A stretch of 64,000 nt of DNA from Candidatus Gastranaerophilales bacterium. GTDB lineage: Bacteria; Cyanobacteriota; Vampirovibrionia; Gastranaerophilales; Gastranaerophilaceae. The stretch spans positions 28,899-92,898 of the forward strand of contig CALVAO010000008.1 of NCBI GenBank assembly GCA_944325515.1, in the 5' to 3' direction. The notes under the pieces are model-generated. The model was not told where the DNA came from. It saw only the letters and a list, made by a program, of their open reading frames with translations, and made no database searches. This document shows, piece after piece, positions 1 through 9,318 of the stretch; position 1 is the stretch's first letter, and every line of letters begins with the position of its first letter. Both the position numbers and the translations under genes were made by a program.

Positions 1-1
1 T

Positions 2-223
2 TTTGGTGTACCTTTTTATCAAGGTTGGGGTTTAACAATAGATGAACAAATTTGCGAACGTAGGACTAATAAGAGAACGTTAGAAGAATTATTTTATATT
101 GCATATATTATGTATTCACATTACGTGAATCCAGAAACTAAATCTAGGTGTGAAATAGAAGAGGCGATAGATTATTTAATAAAGTTAAGAGATGAATATT
201 TTCAAAAGGTAATTTGTAAATAA
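2..223 (+). CDS. KpsC-like capsule polysaccharide protein, C-terminal end (partial)
   Basis: Open from the window edge to TAA at 221-223. The 73 visible residues include FYQGWGLT, then a run of basic residues (ERRTNKRTLEEL) and a closing helix with NPETKSRCEIEEAIDYL. This matches the end of capsule polysaccharide export/biosynthesis proteins of the KpsC type, which transfer the Kdo linker residues to lipid-anchored capsule on the cytoplasmic side. That family usually ends with a GWG motif followed by an RR motif and a DPxT motif, and all three are seen here. Its stop overlaps the next ATG by one base, so the two genes are translationally coupled. The 5' part lies outside the window. The family is fairly sure; the exact sugar is unknown. 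Confidence 0.7.
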   Translation, partial: FGVPFYQGWGLTIDEQICERRTNKRTLEELFYIAYIMYSHYVNPETKSRCEIEEAIDYLIKLRDEYFQKVICK

Positions 224-1332
224 TGAATATTTTGTATTTAAAAGAAACTGTCAATAATCAAGTAATAAAGAAATATTTGTGCGGAATCTTGAAAGTAATT
301 TCTTGTGCTGAGTGTTCAGAATATTTGCTTTTTAATGTAACCATCTTAAAAACAAAAAATGAGTTTTATCGTAAACAGTTTGTAATACTTGGATTGAGTT
401 TTAAAAAATTTTTTTCTCCTTCACAAGCATTAAAACAAATTTTTTCTCAAATTACAGATGGGTATGATTCTATCTATTATATTTCATGCGGCACTGGAGA
501 AGGTTATATATTGGCAAATCATTTTGATGAAATAATAAAAAATAATAACTCTAAAAAACCTTATGTAATTGTAAGAAATAAAGCTTTATTTTCAATCTTT
601 AATATTTTTAATCCTAAATTAAATAAAAAAATTTTTATGTTAGAGAATGATCTTGATTTTAGAAAGTTTTGTAAAAATAAATATAAATATAGGGGAAAAA
701 ATATATATATTTTTTTCCCTACAAAACATTTTTTTAAACAAGATAAAATATTATTAAATAGTAAAAAAAAGATAAATCATTTTTATTTTTATTTATGTAA
801 TTTATTAAAATTGAACAATTTAACTGATATAAAAATAAATAATTATGATAAAACTTTTAACATAATTACAAATGCACAATCGAAAGTAGTATTATTTGCA
901 CCTGAGGCAAACGCTTGTAAAATGTATAATCCAGAATTTTATTTTAAATTGGAAAAACTATTAATGGGTTGTGGATATAATGTTATATGGAATGTTACAA
1001 AATGTAATACTGTATATGAATCTAAAAAAACATTTGAGTTAACTCATGAGCAAATAATAAATATAGCTATTAATGCGAAAGCTGTTATAGGTTTGAGGAG
1101 TGGGTTATTTGATATTTTATCTACAATAAAAAATACTCAACTACATGTGTTGTATACAGATTTTCATGATAAAGGGGTTAATAATGGATGTTATTATTCT
1201 TCTAAAGCAGCTTTGAAAGCTTTTACATTAAAAGAAATGCCTTGTGTTCATAAAGAAAATATTTTTGAATATGATACAAATACTATTTCAGAAGTAGCAA
1301 TAATACAAAAAATAATGGAGTTACTAAGTTAA
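223..1332 (+). CDS. Glycosyltransferase-like protein of a polysaccharide cluster (paralogue 1)
   Basis: A 369-residue soluble protein, very rich in Lys, Asn, Ile and Phe, in the middle of a capsule or surface-polysaccharide operon. The C-terminal half has a GT-B-like pattern: a strand-loop VVLFAPEANACKMYN, then a helix and NAKAVIGLRSGLFDILS. This resembles the nucleotide-sugar half of family 9 (heptosyltransferase-like) enzymes, where a G-x-R-S-G-x-x-D turn faces the sugar donor. It is clearly paralogous to the next gene, sharing FTLKE-P-V-KE near the end and an IxGxRxG turn. It starts on the ATG that overlaps the previous stop codon. The function is a guess from context; it could be a non-catalytic partner. 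Confidence 0.55.
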   Translation: MNILYLKETVNNQVIKKYLCGILKVISCAECSEYLLFNVTILKTKNEFYRKQFVILGLSFKKFFSPSQALKQIFSQITDGYDSIYYISCGTGEGYILANHFDEIIKNNNSKKPYVIVRNKALFSIFNIFNPKLNKKIFMLENDLDFRKFCKNKYKYRGKNIYIFFPTKHFFKQDKILLNSKKKINHFYFYLCNLLKLNNLTDIKINNYDKTFNIITNAQSKVVLFAPEANACKMYNPEFYFKLEKLLMGCGYNVIWNVTKCNTVYESKKTFELTHEQIINIAINAKAVIGLRSGLFDILSTIKNTQLHVLYTDFHDKGVNNGCYYSSKAALKAFTLKEMPCVHKENIFEYDTNTISEVAIIQKIMELLS

Positions 1333-1336
1333 TATT

Positions 1337-2253
1337 ATGATTCTCTTAAAAAATTGTTATTTAAAAAAAATTTGTGGATTATTTCATAAAACAGAAGAAA
1401 AAAAGTTATTAGATAAAATTATTAAAATAATTGGAAAAAACTACGATAGTGTTTTTTATTTGCGTGCAGGTTTGGGAGAATCTTATGTATTTTATTTTAT
1501 GATTGAAGAATATATTAAAAAATATAAATTTAAGAAACCATGCATAATATGTCATAGAAAATTTTATAATGAGCTTTCTAAGATGTTTGCTCCTAATATT
1601 CCGTTTTACTATATTGATATTCCACAAGATATATTATACGAAACATTTAAAACAAGAAATATAAAGTATAGAGGAATAACTTTTAATGTAAATCCATCTA
1701 CATTATATGAGATCTTGACAGTATGGGAAAATTATAGAAGAGGAGTAGAAAAACGCCATTATATAGAGGTCTTAAAAGAACTAAATGGAGTTTTTGATAT
1801 TAATTATAAATCACCTTTAATAACAAGCCAGATTAAGCAAAGTGTTATGAACAAAACAAAGTATTTAAATAAAACTAATTTTATTTTTTTAATCCCAAAT
1901 GCAAATTTTTTTCATTTACTGAGTTCCACTTTTTGGGATGCTATAGAAAAATCTTTAAAAGAGAAGGGGTATGATATATTTGTAAATTCAAAAGAGCTAA
2001 CTATTGCTGAAGCATATTATTTAGCAAGTTTAAGTAAGGGGATTGTTGGAATACGTGGGGGATTTTCAGAAGTTTGTTCTGCTATAAATGTTCCTAAACA
2101 TATCATTTATACAAAAAATAGGGCTAGGCTTGAAGATTCAATAAAAACTTTTACATTAAAAGAATACCCTCATGTCAATAAAGAGCTTATATATGAATAT
2201 GAATGCTATACTGATGACTATACTTTAGTATTAGAGCAAATTTTGGAGAATTT

Positions 2254-2260
<7 letters not shown>
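1337..2260 (+). CDS. Glycosyltransferase-like protein of a polysaccharide cluster (paralogue 2)
   Basis: A 307-residue paralogue of the preceding gene, 4 bp downstream of it. Shared landmarks are the N-terminal YDSVFYLRAGLGESY (YDSIYYISCGTGEGY in the neighbour), the GIVGIRGGFSEVCSA turn and the FTLKEYPHVNKELIYEYE ending. It lacks about 60 N-terminal residues present in paralogue 1. The end overlaps the next start by 7 bp. Tandem paralogues of this kind often add successive sugars, but no donor or acceptor can be read from the sequence. Confidence 0.5.
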
Positions 2261-3438
<1,178 letters not shown>

Positions 3439-3493
3439 AAATTATCAATATAGTATAGCAGTGTAAATAACATAAGAAAGGCATAAATAAAAC

Positions 3494-4525
3494 TTGGATA
3501 AAAATACATCATACAAAATTACAATAATCGTTCCTGTGTACAATACAGAAAATTGGCTTAAAAATTGTCTGGACAGCCTTGTTAATCAGAGCTTGAAAGA
3601 AATTGAACTACTCTGTATCAATGACGGCTCAACAGATAATTCACCCGCAATTTTGCAGGAATATGCGAAAAATGACTCTCGTATTACTCTAATCAACACT
3701 TCGCATATCGGCATCGGTCCCGCCAGAAACCTCGCTCTGGATAACGCAAAAGGCGAGTACATAATGTTTGTAGATTCCGACGACTGGGCAGAGCCTAATA
3801 TGTGTGAAATTATGTACAATACAGTCATAAATAAAAATGTCGATATTGTTTTCTGTGCAAATACAGCATGGCGCGACGGCGCTGTATTATCCCAAATTCC
3901 TTTGAGTACGGAATTTAAAAAAAGAAAACTCAAGATTAAACCCTCTGACATTTTTACGTTTGATGATATATGTAATTATAATATGGTTCTTATGCTCACT
4001 CCGTGGGCAAAAATATTTAATAGAAATTTCTTGCAGAAAAATAATATCAGATTCGGGAACTACAGCTGGGGTGAAGACCAGATTTTTAATATCCACGCTC
4101 GACTGCTCGCAAAAATGTGCTATATCGATGATTTTCTGTACAATTATAGAAAAGCAAGAAGCGGAAATTCCGGAAGTCTTGCTCAATCATTCCCGATAAA
4201 AGAAATCTATGACGATATAAGCAATCTCTACCGCTCATATAACAAAGAAAAATATTTGGACAAAAGTTTTTTGCATTGGGTTCAAGCATTTCCGGTATGG
4301 GGCTATAAAAAATTACCCGAAAACAAAAGAATGGATTATCTCAAAAACTGCAAAAGCTTTATGACAAAAGCACAATATAAACTGCTTAAAAAAAGATTAG
4401 GAAAAGATGTTTTCGCAAATACGCTGAAATCAATATTTTCGGTTGAAAACGAATACTCAAATAATAACAAATACAAATTAATATCTGTTTTAGGAGCAAA
4501 AATGAAAGTTAAAAGTTGGAGATAA
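3494..4525 (+). CDS. Family 2 glycosyltransferase
   Basis: A 343-residue GT-A enzyme. It has the N-terminal ITIIVPVYNTENWLKNCLDSL strand-helix, INDGSTDNS (nucleotide binding) and the metal-binding DSDDW at residues 94-98. A GEDQIF motif in the second half supplies the likely catalytic acid/base. It would add a sugar to a surface polysaccharide at the cytoplasmic membrane face. The start is TTG at 3494, preceded by AAGAAAGG. Codon use is richer in G+C than in the four upstream genes, so it may have a different history. Confidence 0.85.
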   Translation: MDKNTSYKITIIVPVYNTENWLKNCLDSLVNQSLKEIELLCINDGSTDNSPAILQEYAKNDSRITLINTSHIGIGPARNLALDNAKGEYIMFVDSDDWAEPNMCEIMYNTVINKNVDIVFCANTAWRDGAVLSQIPLSTEFKKRKLKIKPSDIFTFDDICNYNMVLMLTPWAKIFNRNFLQKNNIRFGNYSWGEDQIFNIHARLLAKMCYIDDFLYNYRKARSGNSGSLAQSFPIKEIYDDISNLYRSYNKEKYLDKSFLHWVQAFPVWGYKKLPENKRMDYLKNCKSFMTKAQYKLLKKRLGKDVFANTLKSIFSVENEYSNNNKYKLISVLGAKMKVKSWR

Positions 4526-4883
4526 AATAACCCGCCAAATTGGACAATAAAGATGCTTGCGCCAAGTATGCAAGATTACCCTCCCCTTGTGGGAGGGTCG
4601 AAATCTCCGATTTCGGGGAGGGGTCAAAAGCAGATAGTACAACGAAAAAATCAAAACAAAGAAAGATAAACCAATGAAAAAACGAGATTTTAAAATACAA
4701 CAAATAGATATAAATTTGGTAACGCAGGATTGCGCAGGGTGTACGGCTTTAACCCCTCTCCCTAACCCTCTCCCACAAGGGGCGAGGGGATGATGTGGAC
4801 TGAGCGTGCAGATTTGAGCAGTCTTTTTTAACATAACGAAAACCTAAATATAAATTTTACAAACAAGCAAAGGAAACCGAAAA
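4526..4883. repeat. Intergenic region with two REP-like palindromic repeats
   Basis: No gene is seen. The region holds two members of the repeat family that recurs across this window. One is at 4579-4625, an arrangement of CCTCCCC/GGGGAGG with an internal AAATCTCCGATTTCGG hairpin. The other is at 4753-4790, CCCTCTCCCTAACCCTCTCC followed by CACAAGGGGCGAGGGG, which can fold back on itself. AAAGGA at 4870-4875 is the ribosome binding site of the next gene. Confidence 0.75.
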
Positions 4884-6659
4884 TTGAACTTACTAGACAA
4901 AATAAAAACCTCTCAAGCATACATAAACTATTCCCGCATCTTACCATACGTGAAACCATACTGGTTTCGGGCGCTTCTGGCGATGCTGATATGTATTCCG
5001 ATAGGCTCATTAGACGCCGTAATCGCGCTGTCGCTCAAACCCTACATGGATCTGGTAATGGTAGAAAAAACCATCGAATCCCCGTGGTATATTCCGTTCG
5101 GCATAGTCGCGTTTACCTCAATCCAGGGATTGTTAAACTATACAGCCACATATCTTAATACATGGGTCGGCGGCAAGATAACAAATGATTTGAAAATGAC
5201 ACTTTATCAAAAAATGCTTACCTTTGAAACCGGTTACTTTGATAAAAAACGCTCCGGAGATATTATTTTTAGATTCAATAACGACGCAGATGTCGCTTGC
5301 TCCGGCTTGCTGGATAACCTCAAAACCTTTGTGTCAAGAATCTTCTCATCCGCCTCTCTCGTTTGTGTTCTTTTCTATAACTCGTGGCAGCTTGCTCTAA
5401 TCGCCACAGTAATATTAGGCTGTGCCTTCGCCCCTTTAGCAAATATCAGAAAACGCATAAAATCGGTTATGGATAAATCGGTTACAGCCGGCTCCGCAAT
5501 AATCACGGCATACAACGAGTCCTTCTCCGGTAATAAAACCATAATTTCATATAACCTTGCATCCGAACAAGAAAATAAATTCAAAAATATTTTGTCTAAT
5601 ATATTCACCCTAAAAATCAAAATGATACAACGCACCAGCTGGCTTTCCCCGATGATGCACGTAATCGTATCAATCGGAATAGGTATTGCAATCGGCTACG
5701 GCTCGCATCTTATCTTGACCCACCAGATTACCAGCGGAAACTTCGTATCATTTATTACAGCGCTTATTATGCTTTATCAGCCGGTTAAAAATCTGGGGAA
5801 TAACTTTAACTCCGTGCAGTTCTCCTTTATGGCAATAGAAAGAATCTTTGATGTACTTGATTCAAAACCAAAGATTCAAGATAAACCGGAAGCAATAGAG
5901 CTGAAAGGTATAAATGACAAAATAGAATTCAAGAATGTTAATTTTGAGTATATAAAAAATAAACCGGTCTTGAAGAATATAAATCTTACAGTCAAGAAGG
6001 GCGAAGCAACCGCTTTTGTGGGGAATTCCGGCGGCGGTAAAACAACAATAGTTAATCTTATTCCTCGCTTTTATGACATTAAATCGGGTTCAATAACAAT
6101 TGATGGTGTGGATATAAGGGATTATACCTTGCATTCGCTCCGCCAGAATATCGCAGTAGTGTTTCAAGATAACTTCCTATTCTCTGGCACAATAAGAGAG
6201 AACATTCTGCTCGGAAACAAAAACGCATCGGAAGAGCAGATTAATCAAGCAGTCAAAATGGCTTATCTGGATGAATTCATCGCAACATTAAAAGATGGTC
6301 TTGATACTCAGATAGGTGAGCGCGGTATTTTACTCTCGGGCGGACAAAAACAGCGTGTAGCAATCGCACGCGCGTTTTTAAAAGACGCCCCGATAATTAT
6401 TTTGGATGAAGCGACTTCTGCATTGGATAACAAAGCAGAGGCTATAGTTCAAAAAGCAATAGATAACTTGATGAAGGACAAGACGGTATTTGTAATTGCC
6501 CACCGCCTGTCAACGATTCAGAACGCGGATAAGATAGTTGTAATCAATCAAGGCGAGATAGTGGAGCAGGGCACGCATTCCGAGCTTCTCTCTATCTCAA
6601 ACGGCGCTTACAAAACCCTTTATGAAATGCAGTTCAAAAAACAAAAAGTAGAGGCGTAA
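4884..6659 (+). CDS. MsbA-type ABC exporter (fused transmembrane and ATPase domains)
   Basis: A 591-residue half-transporter that works as a homodimer. Residues 1-330 form six transmembrane helices. The nucleotide-binding domain follows, with Walker A GNSGGGKTT at 380-388, signature LSGGQKQR from 484, Walker B IIILDEATSALD and the switch histidine in VIAHRLST. Family members flip lipid A or lipid-linked oligosaccharides across the inner membrane. The surface-polysaccharide genes upstream fit a lipid or lipid-oligosaccharide cargo, but the true substrate is not visible. The start is TTG at 4884, 9 nt after AAAGGA. The length is normal for MsbA (about 580). Confidence 0.85.
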   Translation: MNLLDKIKTSQAYINYSRILPYVKPYWFRALLAMLICIPIGSLDAVIALSLKPYMDLVMVEKTIESPWYIPFGIVAFTSIQGLLNYTATYLNTWVGGKITNDLKMTLYQKMLTFETGYFDKKRSGDIIFRFNNDADVACSGLLDNLKTFVSRIFSSASLVCVLFYNSWQLALIATVILGCAFAPLANIRKRIKSVMDKSVTAGSAIITAYNESFSGNKTIISYNLASEQENKFKNILSNIFTLKIKMIQRTSWLSPMMHVIVSIGIGIAIGYGSHLILTHQITSGNFVSFITALIMLYQPVKNLGNNFNSVQFSFMAIERIFDVLDSKPKIQDKPEAIELKGINDKIEFKNVNFEYIKNKPVLKNINLTVKKGEATAFVGNSGGGKTTIVNLIPRFYDIKSGSITIDGVDIRDYTLHSLRQNIAVVFQDNFLFSGTIRENILLGNKNASEEQINQAVKMAYLDEFIATLKDGLDTQIGERGILLSGGQKQRVAIARAFLKDAPIIILDEATSALDNKAEAIVQKAIDNLMKDKTVFVIAHRLSTIQNADKIVVINQGEIVEQGTHSELLSISNGAYKTLYEMQFKKQKVEA

Positions 6660-6761
6660 TAAAAACCGGTAACTGGACGAAAAAACACGCATTTTCTTTC
6701 CGCGGAAGGAGAGTGCGTAAAAAACATTAGTAATGTTACAAGATTTTATACTAAGTTTTAC

Positions 6762-6793
6762 ATCAGCAATAGACCAGATGGTCTATTGCTGAT
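6762..6793. repeat. Perfect 15-bp-arm hairpin upstream of the AMIN-domain gene
   Basis: ATCAGCAATAGACCA, a 2-nt loop, then its exact reverse complement. No T-run follows on either strand, so it is not a clear intrinsic terminator. It could be an operator or an mRNA-end stabiliser for the ABC transporter transcript. Confidence 0.6.
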
Positions 6794-6879
6794 TATCCCA
6801 AATTCTAATCCCTTGATTGATGGCATGGGCATGACTATCGGCTACACTGTTATCAAGGGAGAGAGAGTATATTATTATG

Positions 6880-7938
6880 ATGAAGAGAACGTTGTTGTTT
6901 TTTGGAATATTTTTATCAATGCTTACTGCGTATGCAGAAGAAAATGTTTTACAATCAATCGAAATTGTACCTGTAAAGGATACATACAATATTGTTTTAG
7001 TTTCAGACAAAGCTGTTGATGTTAAAAAAACAGTTAAAGCTCCTAACCAGATTACTCTTGATTTAAAAGATATAAGAGCTTCTAAGAGTCTTAATACTGT
7101 ATATAACAACGTTTCAAATGTCGATACCGTAATGGTAGAACCGGCTGGCAGCGGCGTAAGCATCTTTTTCCAGGCAGAAAATGCACAGGGTGCAAGCGTT
7201 TCTTTTGATTCTATCGCTCCGGTTATGCCGGTTAAATCAGAGCCGCAAAATATTAAACTGAATAATCCAGTAGAAAGCTACGCACCGATTTATAAAGAAG
7301 AACTTTCTAATGAAAAAACATCTGCCTTATTTAACAGACTTAAAAATTCTTCTACTGTAGAAGGGCTTAGGGATTCAGTTGATGAAAGTACTGTTTCAGA
7401 TACTTTGAATAAAGCTTTTTCGTTTGGATTGATTGCACTTTTAATCTATGCTGTTGCGCGTTTATTCAAACGTAAAGAGCCGGAAATGAAAATCGGCTTA
7501 AGCCAGAGTTTAAACGAACGTGAAATAGAAATGTACAGAGGTCAGCAGCCATTAGTCAATACCGGTATAAATGTTGAAAAACCTTTTACAACAGTAAACT
7601 ATGGTTTGAATGCTTATCAACGTGAAAATAGAAATCCATATGAACAGAACGCTCCTATTCACAATCCGAGATTAAGAAATTTTGTTAATCCTGCGTATAA
7701 CCAGAATGTTCAAACAATAAGCCAGCCTTTGCCGGAAAGACCTGCTGCTCAAACTGCAGTCCAGCAAAAGGTTAAGAAAAATACAACTCCGGTAAATACG
7801 GCACCTGTGAATCAATCAAACCCGAATATTGATAATTTAAAATTTTTAGAATCAATGACCGCAATATATGAAAAAAGCGGGCGCCATGATTTGGCTCAAG
7901 GTTTGAAGGCAAGTTTAAACAAAAATAATATTAAATAA
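6880..7938 (+). CDS. Exported AMIN-domain protein with one membrane helix
   Basis: A 352-residue protein. It has a signal peptide (MKRTLLFFGIFLSMLTAYA, cleavage before EEN), then an AMIN-like beta domain of about 85 residues: ENVLQSIEIVPVKDTYNIVLVSD, then APNQITLDLKDIRASK. AMIN domains bind peptidoglycan or secretin partners in the periplasm (PilQ, AmiC). A hydrophobic helix (FGLIALLIYAVARLF, near residue 185) and a long Asn/Gln/Pro-rich tail follow. The end has a short helix with EKSGRHDLAQGLKASL. Two ATGs are adjacent at 6877 and 6880. A TATATT box at 6868-6873 lies 6 nt before the second, the spacing seen at other leaderless genes here, so I use 6880. DUF4127 follows after 9 bp and is probably in the same operon. 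Confidence 0.7.
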   Translation: MKRTLLFFGIFLSMLTAYAEENVLQSIEIVPVKDTYNIVLVSDKAVDVKKTVKAPNQITLDLKDIRASKSLNTVYNNVSNVDTVMVEPAGSGVSIFFQAENAQGASVSFDSIAPVMPVKSEPQNIKLNNPVESYAPIYKEELSNEKTSALFNRLKNSSTVEGLRDSVDESTVSDTLNKAFSFGLIALLIYAVARLFKRKEPEMKIGLSQSLNEREIEMYRGQQPLVNTGINVEKPFTTVNYGLNAYQRENRNPYEQNAPIHNPRLRNFVNPAYNQNVQTISQPLPERPAAQTAVQQKVKKNTTPVNTAPVNQSNPNIDNLKFLESMTAIYEKSGRHDLAQGLKASLNKNNIK

Positions 7939-7947
7939 TTATAAACA

Positions 7948-9264
7948 ATGAGAATTGCTTTTGTTCCGATAGATAACCGCCCTGTATGTTATAATCTGGC
8001 AGTAAATATTGCATCAATAGATGAAGAAATTGAATTTTTAATTCCTTCAAGAGATTTGTTAGGGGATTTGCAAAAGAGCGCCGATGTTAACGGAATTTTT
8101 CTGTGGCTGGAAAAATTAGAAAAAATTGATGCCCTAATTTTATCTCTGGATACAATTACATACGGCGGACTTATTCCGTCAAGGAGATGTGTTGAAACTT
8201 TTGAAGAGTTAAAAAAAAGGACAGAAAGATTAAAACCCATACTTGAAAACAAAAAGGTTTATGCATTTTCAAGTATTATGAGAATTTCAAATAATAATTA
8301 TAATGAGGAAGAAAAAGAATACTGGGCTGATTGGGGTAAAAAGATTTTTGAGTTTTCTTTTTCCGGAGGCAAAATAAATAATGGTATTCCGGACGAAATC
8401 ATAAAAGATTATTTGAGTACCAGAAAAAGAAATTTTGAGATTAACAAAATTTATCTTGAGTGGCAAAAAGAGGGGCTATTTGATACTTTAATATTTTCAA
8501 AAGATGACTGCGCAGAAAAAGGATTTAATGTTGATGAAGCAAAAGAGCTGGCAAGACTCGGCGGAAAGATAAAAACAGGTGCAGATGAAATCCCTTTAGC
8601 ACTTTTTGCCAGAGCTGTTCATAAAGATATCAAGATATATCCAAAATTTATGGAGCCGCAGTATAAAGAATGTATTTCAAACTATGAAGATGTATCAATT
8701 GAAAAATCAGTCTTAGGTCAAATTGAACTTTGCGGTTTGACAGCGGTTAACTCAGAAGCAGAAGCTGATATAGTTCTTATCGTTAATAATTTTAAAAATA
8801 GACAGGGTGAACTCGTTATGGGTTGGGATACAGAGCCATTTAACGGTATATTTGTACCTCCGGAAAAACCTTATTGTATTGCAGATGTAAGATATGCAAA
8901 CGGTGCTGATAATTCATTTATAAATCAGCTTTTGCAAAAGATTGATTTGAGGCTTTTTTACGGCTATTCCGGATGGAATACAAGTGCTAACACCACTGGC
9001 AGTCTTCTTGCTGCTGCAAAAATAAAATGGAATGCAAAAAAATACAACAATAAAGCCTTTACAAAACTTCAATTAATAAGGTTTTTGGATGATTGGGCTT
9101 ATCAAGCAAATATTAGAGGGCAAATTCATAAACCGCAGAACATTGACTGCTTGATGAAACCATATGAAGAAAAACTCAAACAGGTTTTTAACTGCAGTAC
9201 AGATAGAGAAATTAAATACCATTTCCCGTGGAATAGAAAATTTGAAATAGAAGTTTCTTTGTAG
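7948..9264 (+). CDS. DUF4127 family protein
   Basis: A 438-residue cytoplasmic protein with the family landmarks: N-terminal FVPIDNRPVCYNL, then LDTITYGGLIPSRR, DIVLIVNNF, a DVRYANGAD segment and the C-terminal YGYSGWNTSANTTGSLL. The DNRP, YGGLIPSR and GWNTSANTxG motifs are the conserved polar clusters of DUF4127. Its biochemical role is not known to me. It is 9 bp after the AMIN-domain gene. No clear Shine-Dalgarno is visible. Confidence 0.8.
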   Translation: MRIAFVPIDNRPVCYNLAVNIASIDEEIEFLIPSRDLLGDLQKSADVNGIFLWLEKLEKIDALILSLDTITYGGLIPSRRCVETFEELKKRTERLKPILENKKVYAFSSIMRISNNNYNEEEKEYWADWGKKIFEFSFSGGKINNGIPDEIIKDYLSTRKRNFEINKIYLEWQKEGLFDTLIFSKDDCAEKGFNVDEAKELARLGGKIKTGADEIPLALFARAVHKDIKIYPKFMEPQYKECISNYEDVSIEKSVLGQIELCGLTAVNSEAEADIVLIVNNFKNRQGELVMGWDTEPFNGIFVPPEKPYCIADVRYANGADNSFINQLLQKIDLRLFYGYSGWNTSANTTGSLLAAAKIKWNAKKYNNKAFTKLQLIRFLDDWAYQANIRGQIHKPQNIDCLMKPYEEKLKQVFNCSTDREIKYHFPWNRKFEIEVSL

Positions 9265-9306
9265 ACAAAGCTAAATTATCTGATGGTTTACTAAAACATC
9301 TTGGTG

Positions 9307-9318
9307 TATAATTTTGGT
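9307..9318 (+). promoter_or_regulatory. -10 box giving a leaderless uvrA transcript
   Basis: TATAAT at 9307-9312 lies 6 nt before the uvrA ATG at 9319. Transcription normally starts 6-7 nt after a -10 box, so the mRNA would begin at the start codon. No Shine-Dalgarno is present. The -35 region is weak (TGGTTT near 9285). Confidence 0.6.

Noticed and set aside
3960..4199. 79-codon plus-strand frame and several minus-strand frames inside the GT2 gene
   Set aside because: Out-of-frame shadows of a gene with clear family motifs.
4490..4834. Minus-strand open frame over the REP-like repeats
   Set aside because: Coding sequence made of palindromic repeats; no start signals and no family.
6762..6793. 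Terminator of the ABC exporter gene
   Set aside because: The hairpin is strong but no T-run follows on either strand.
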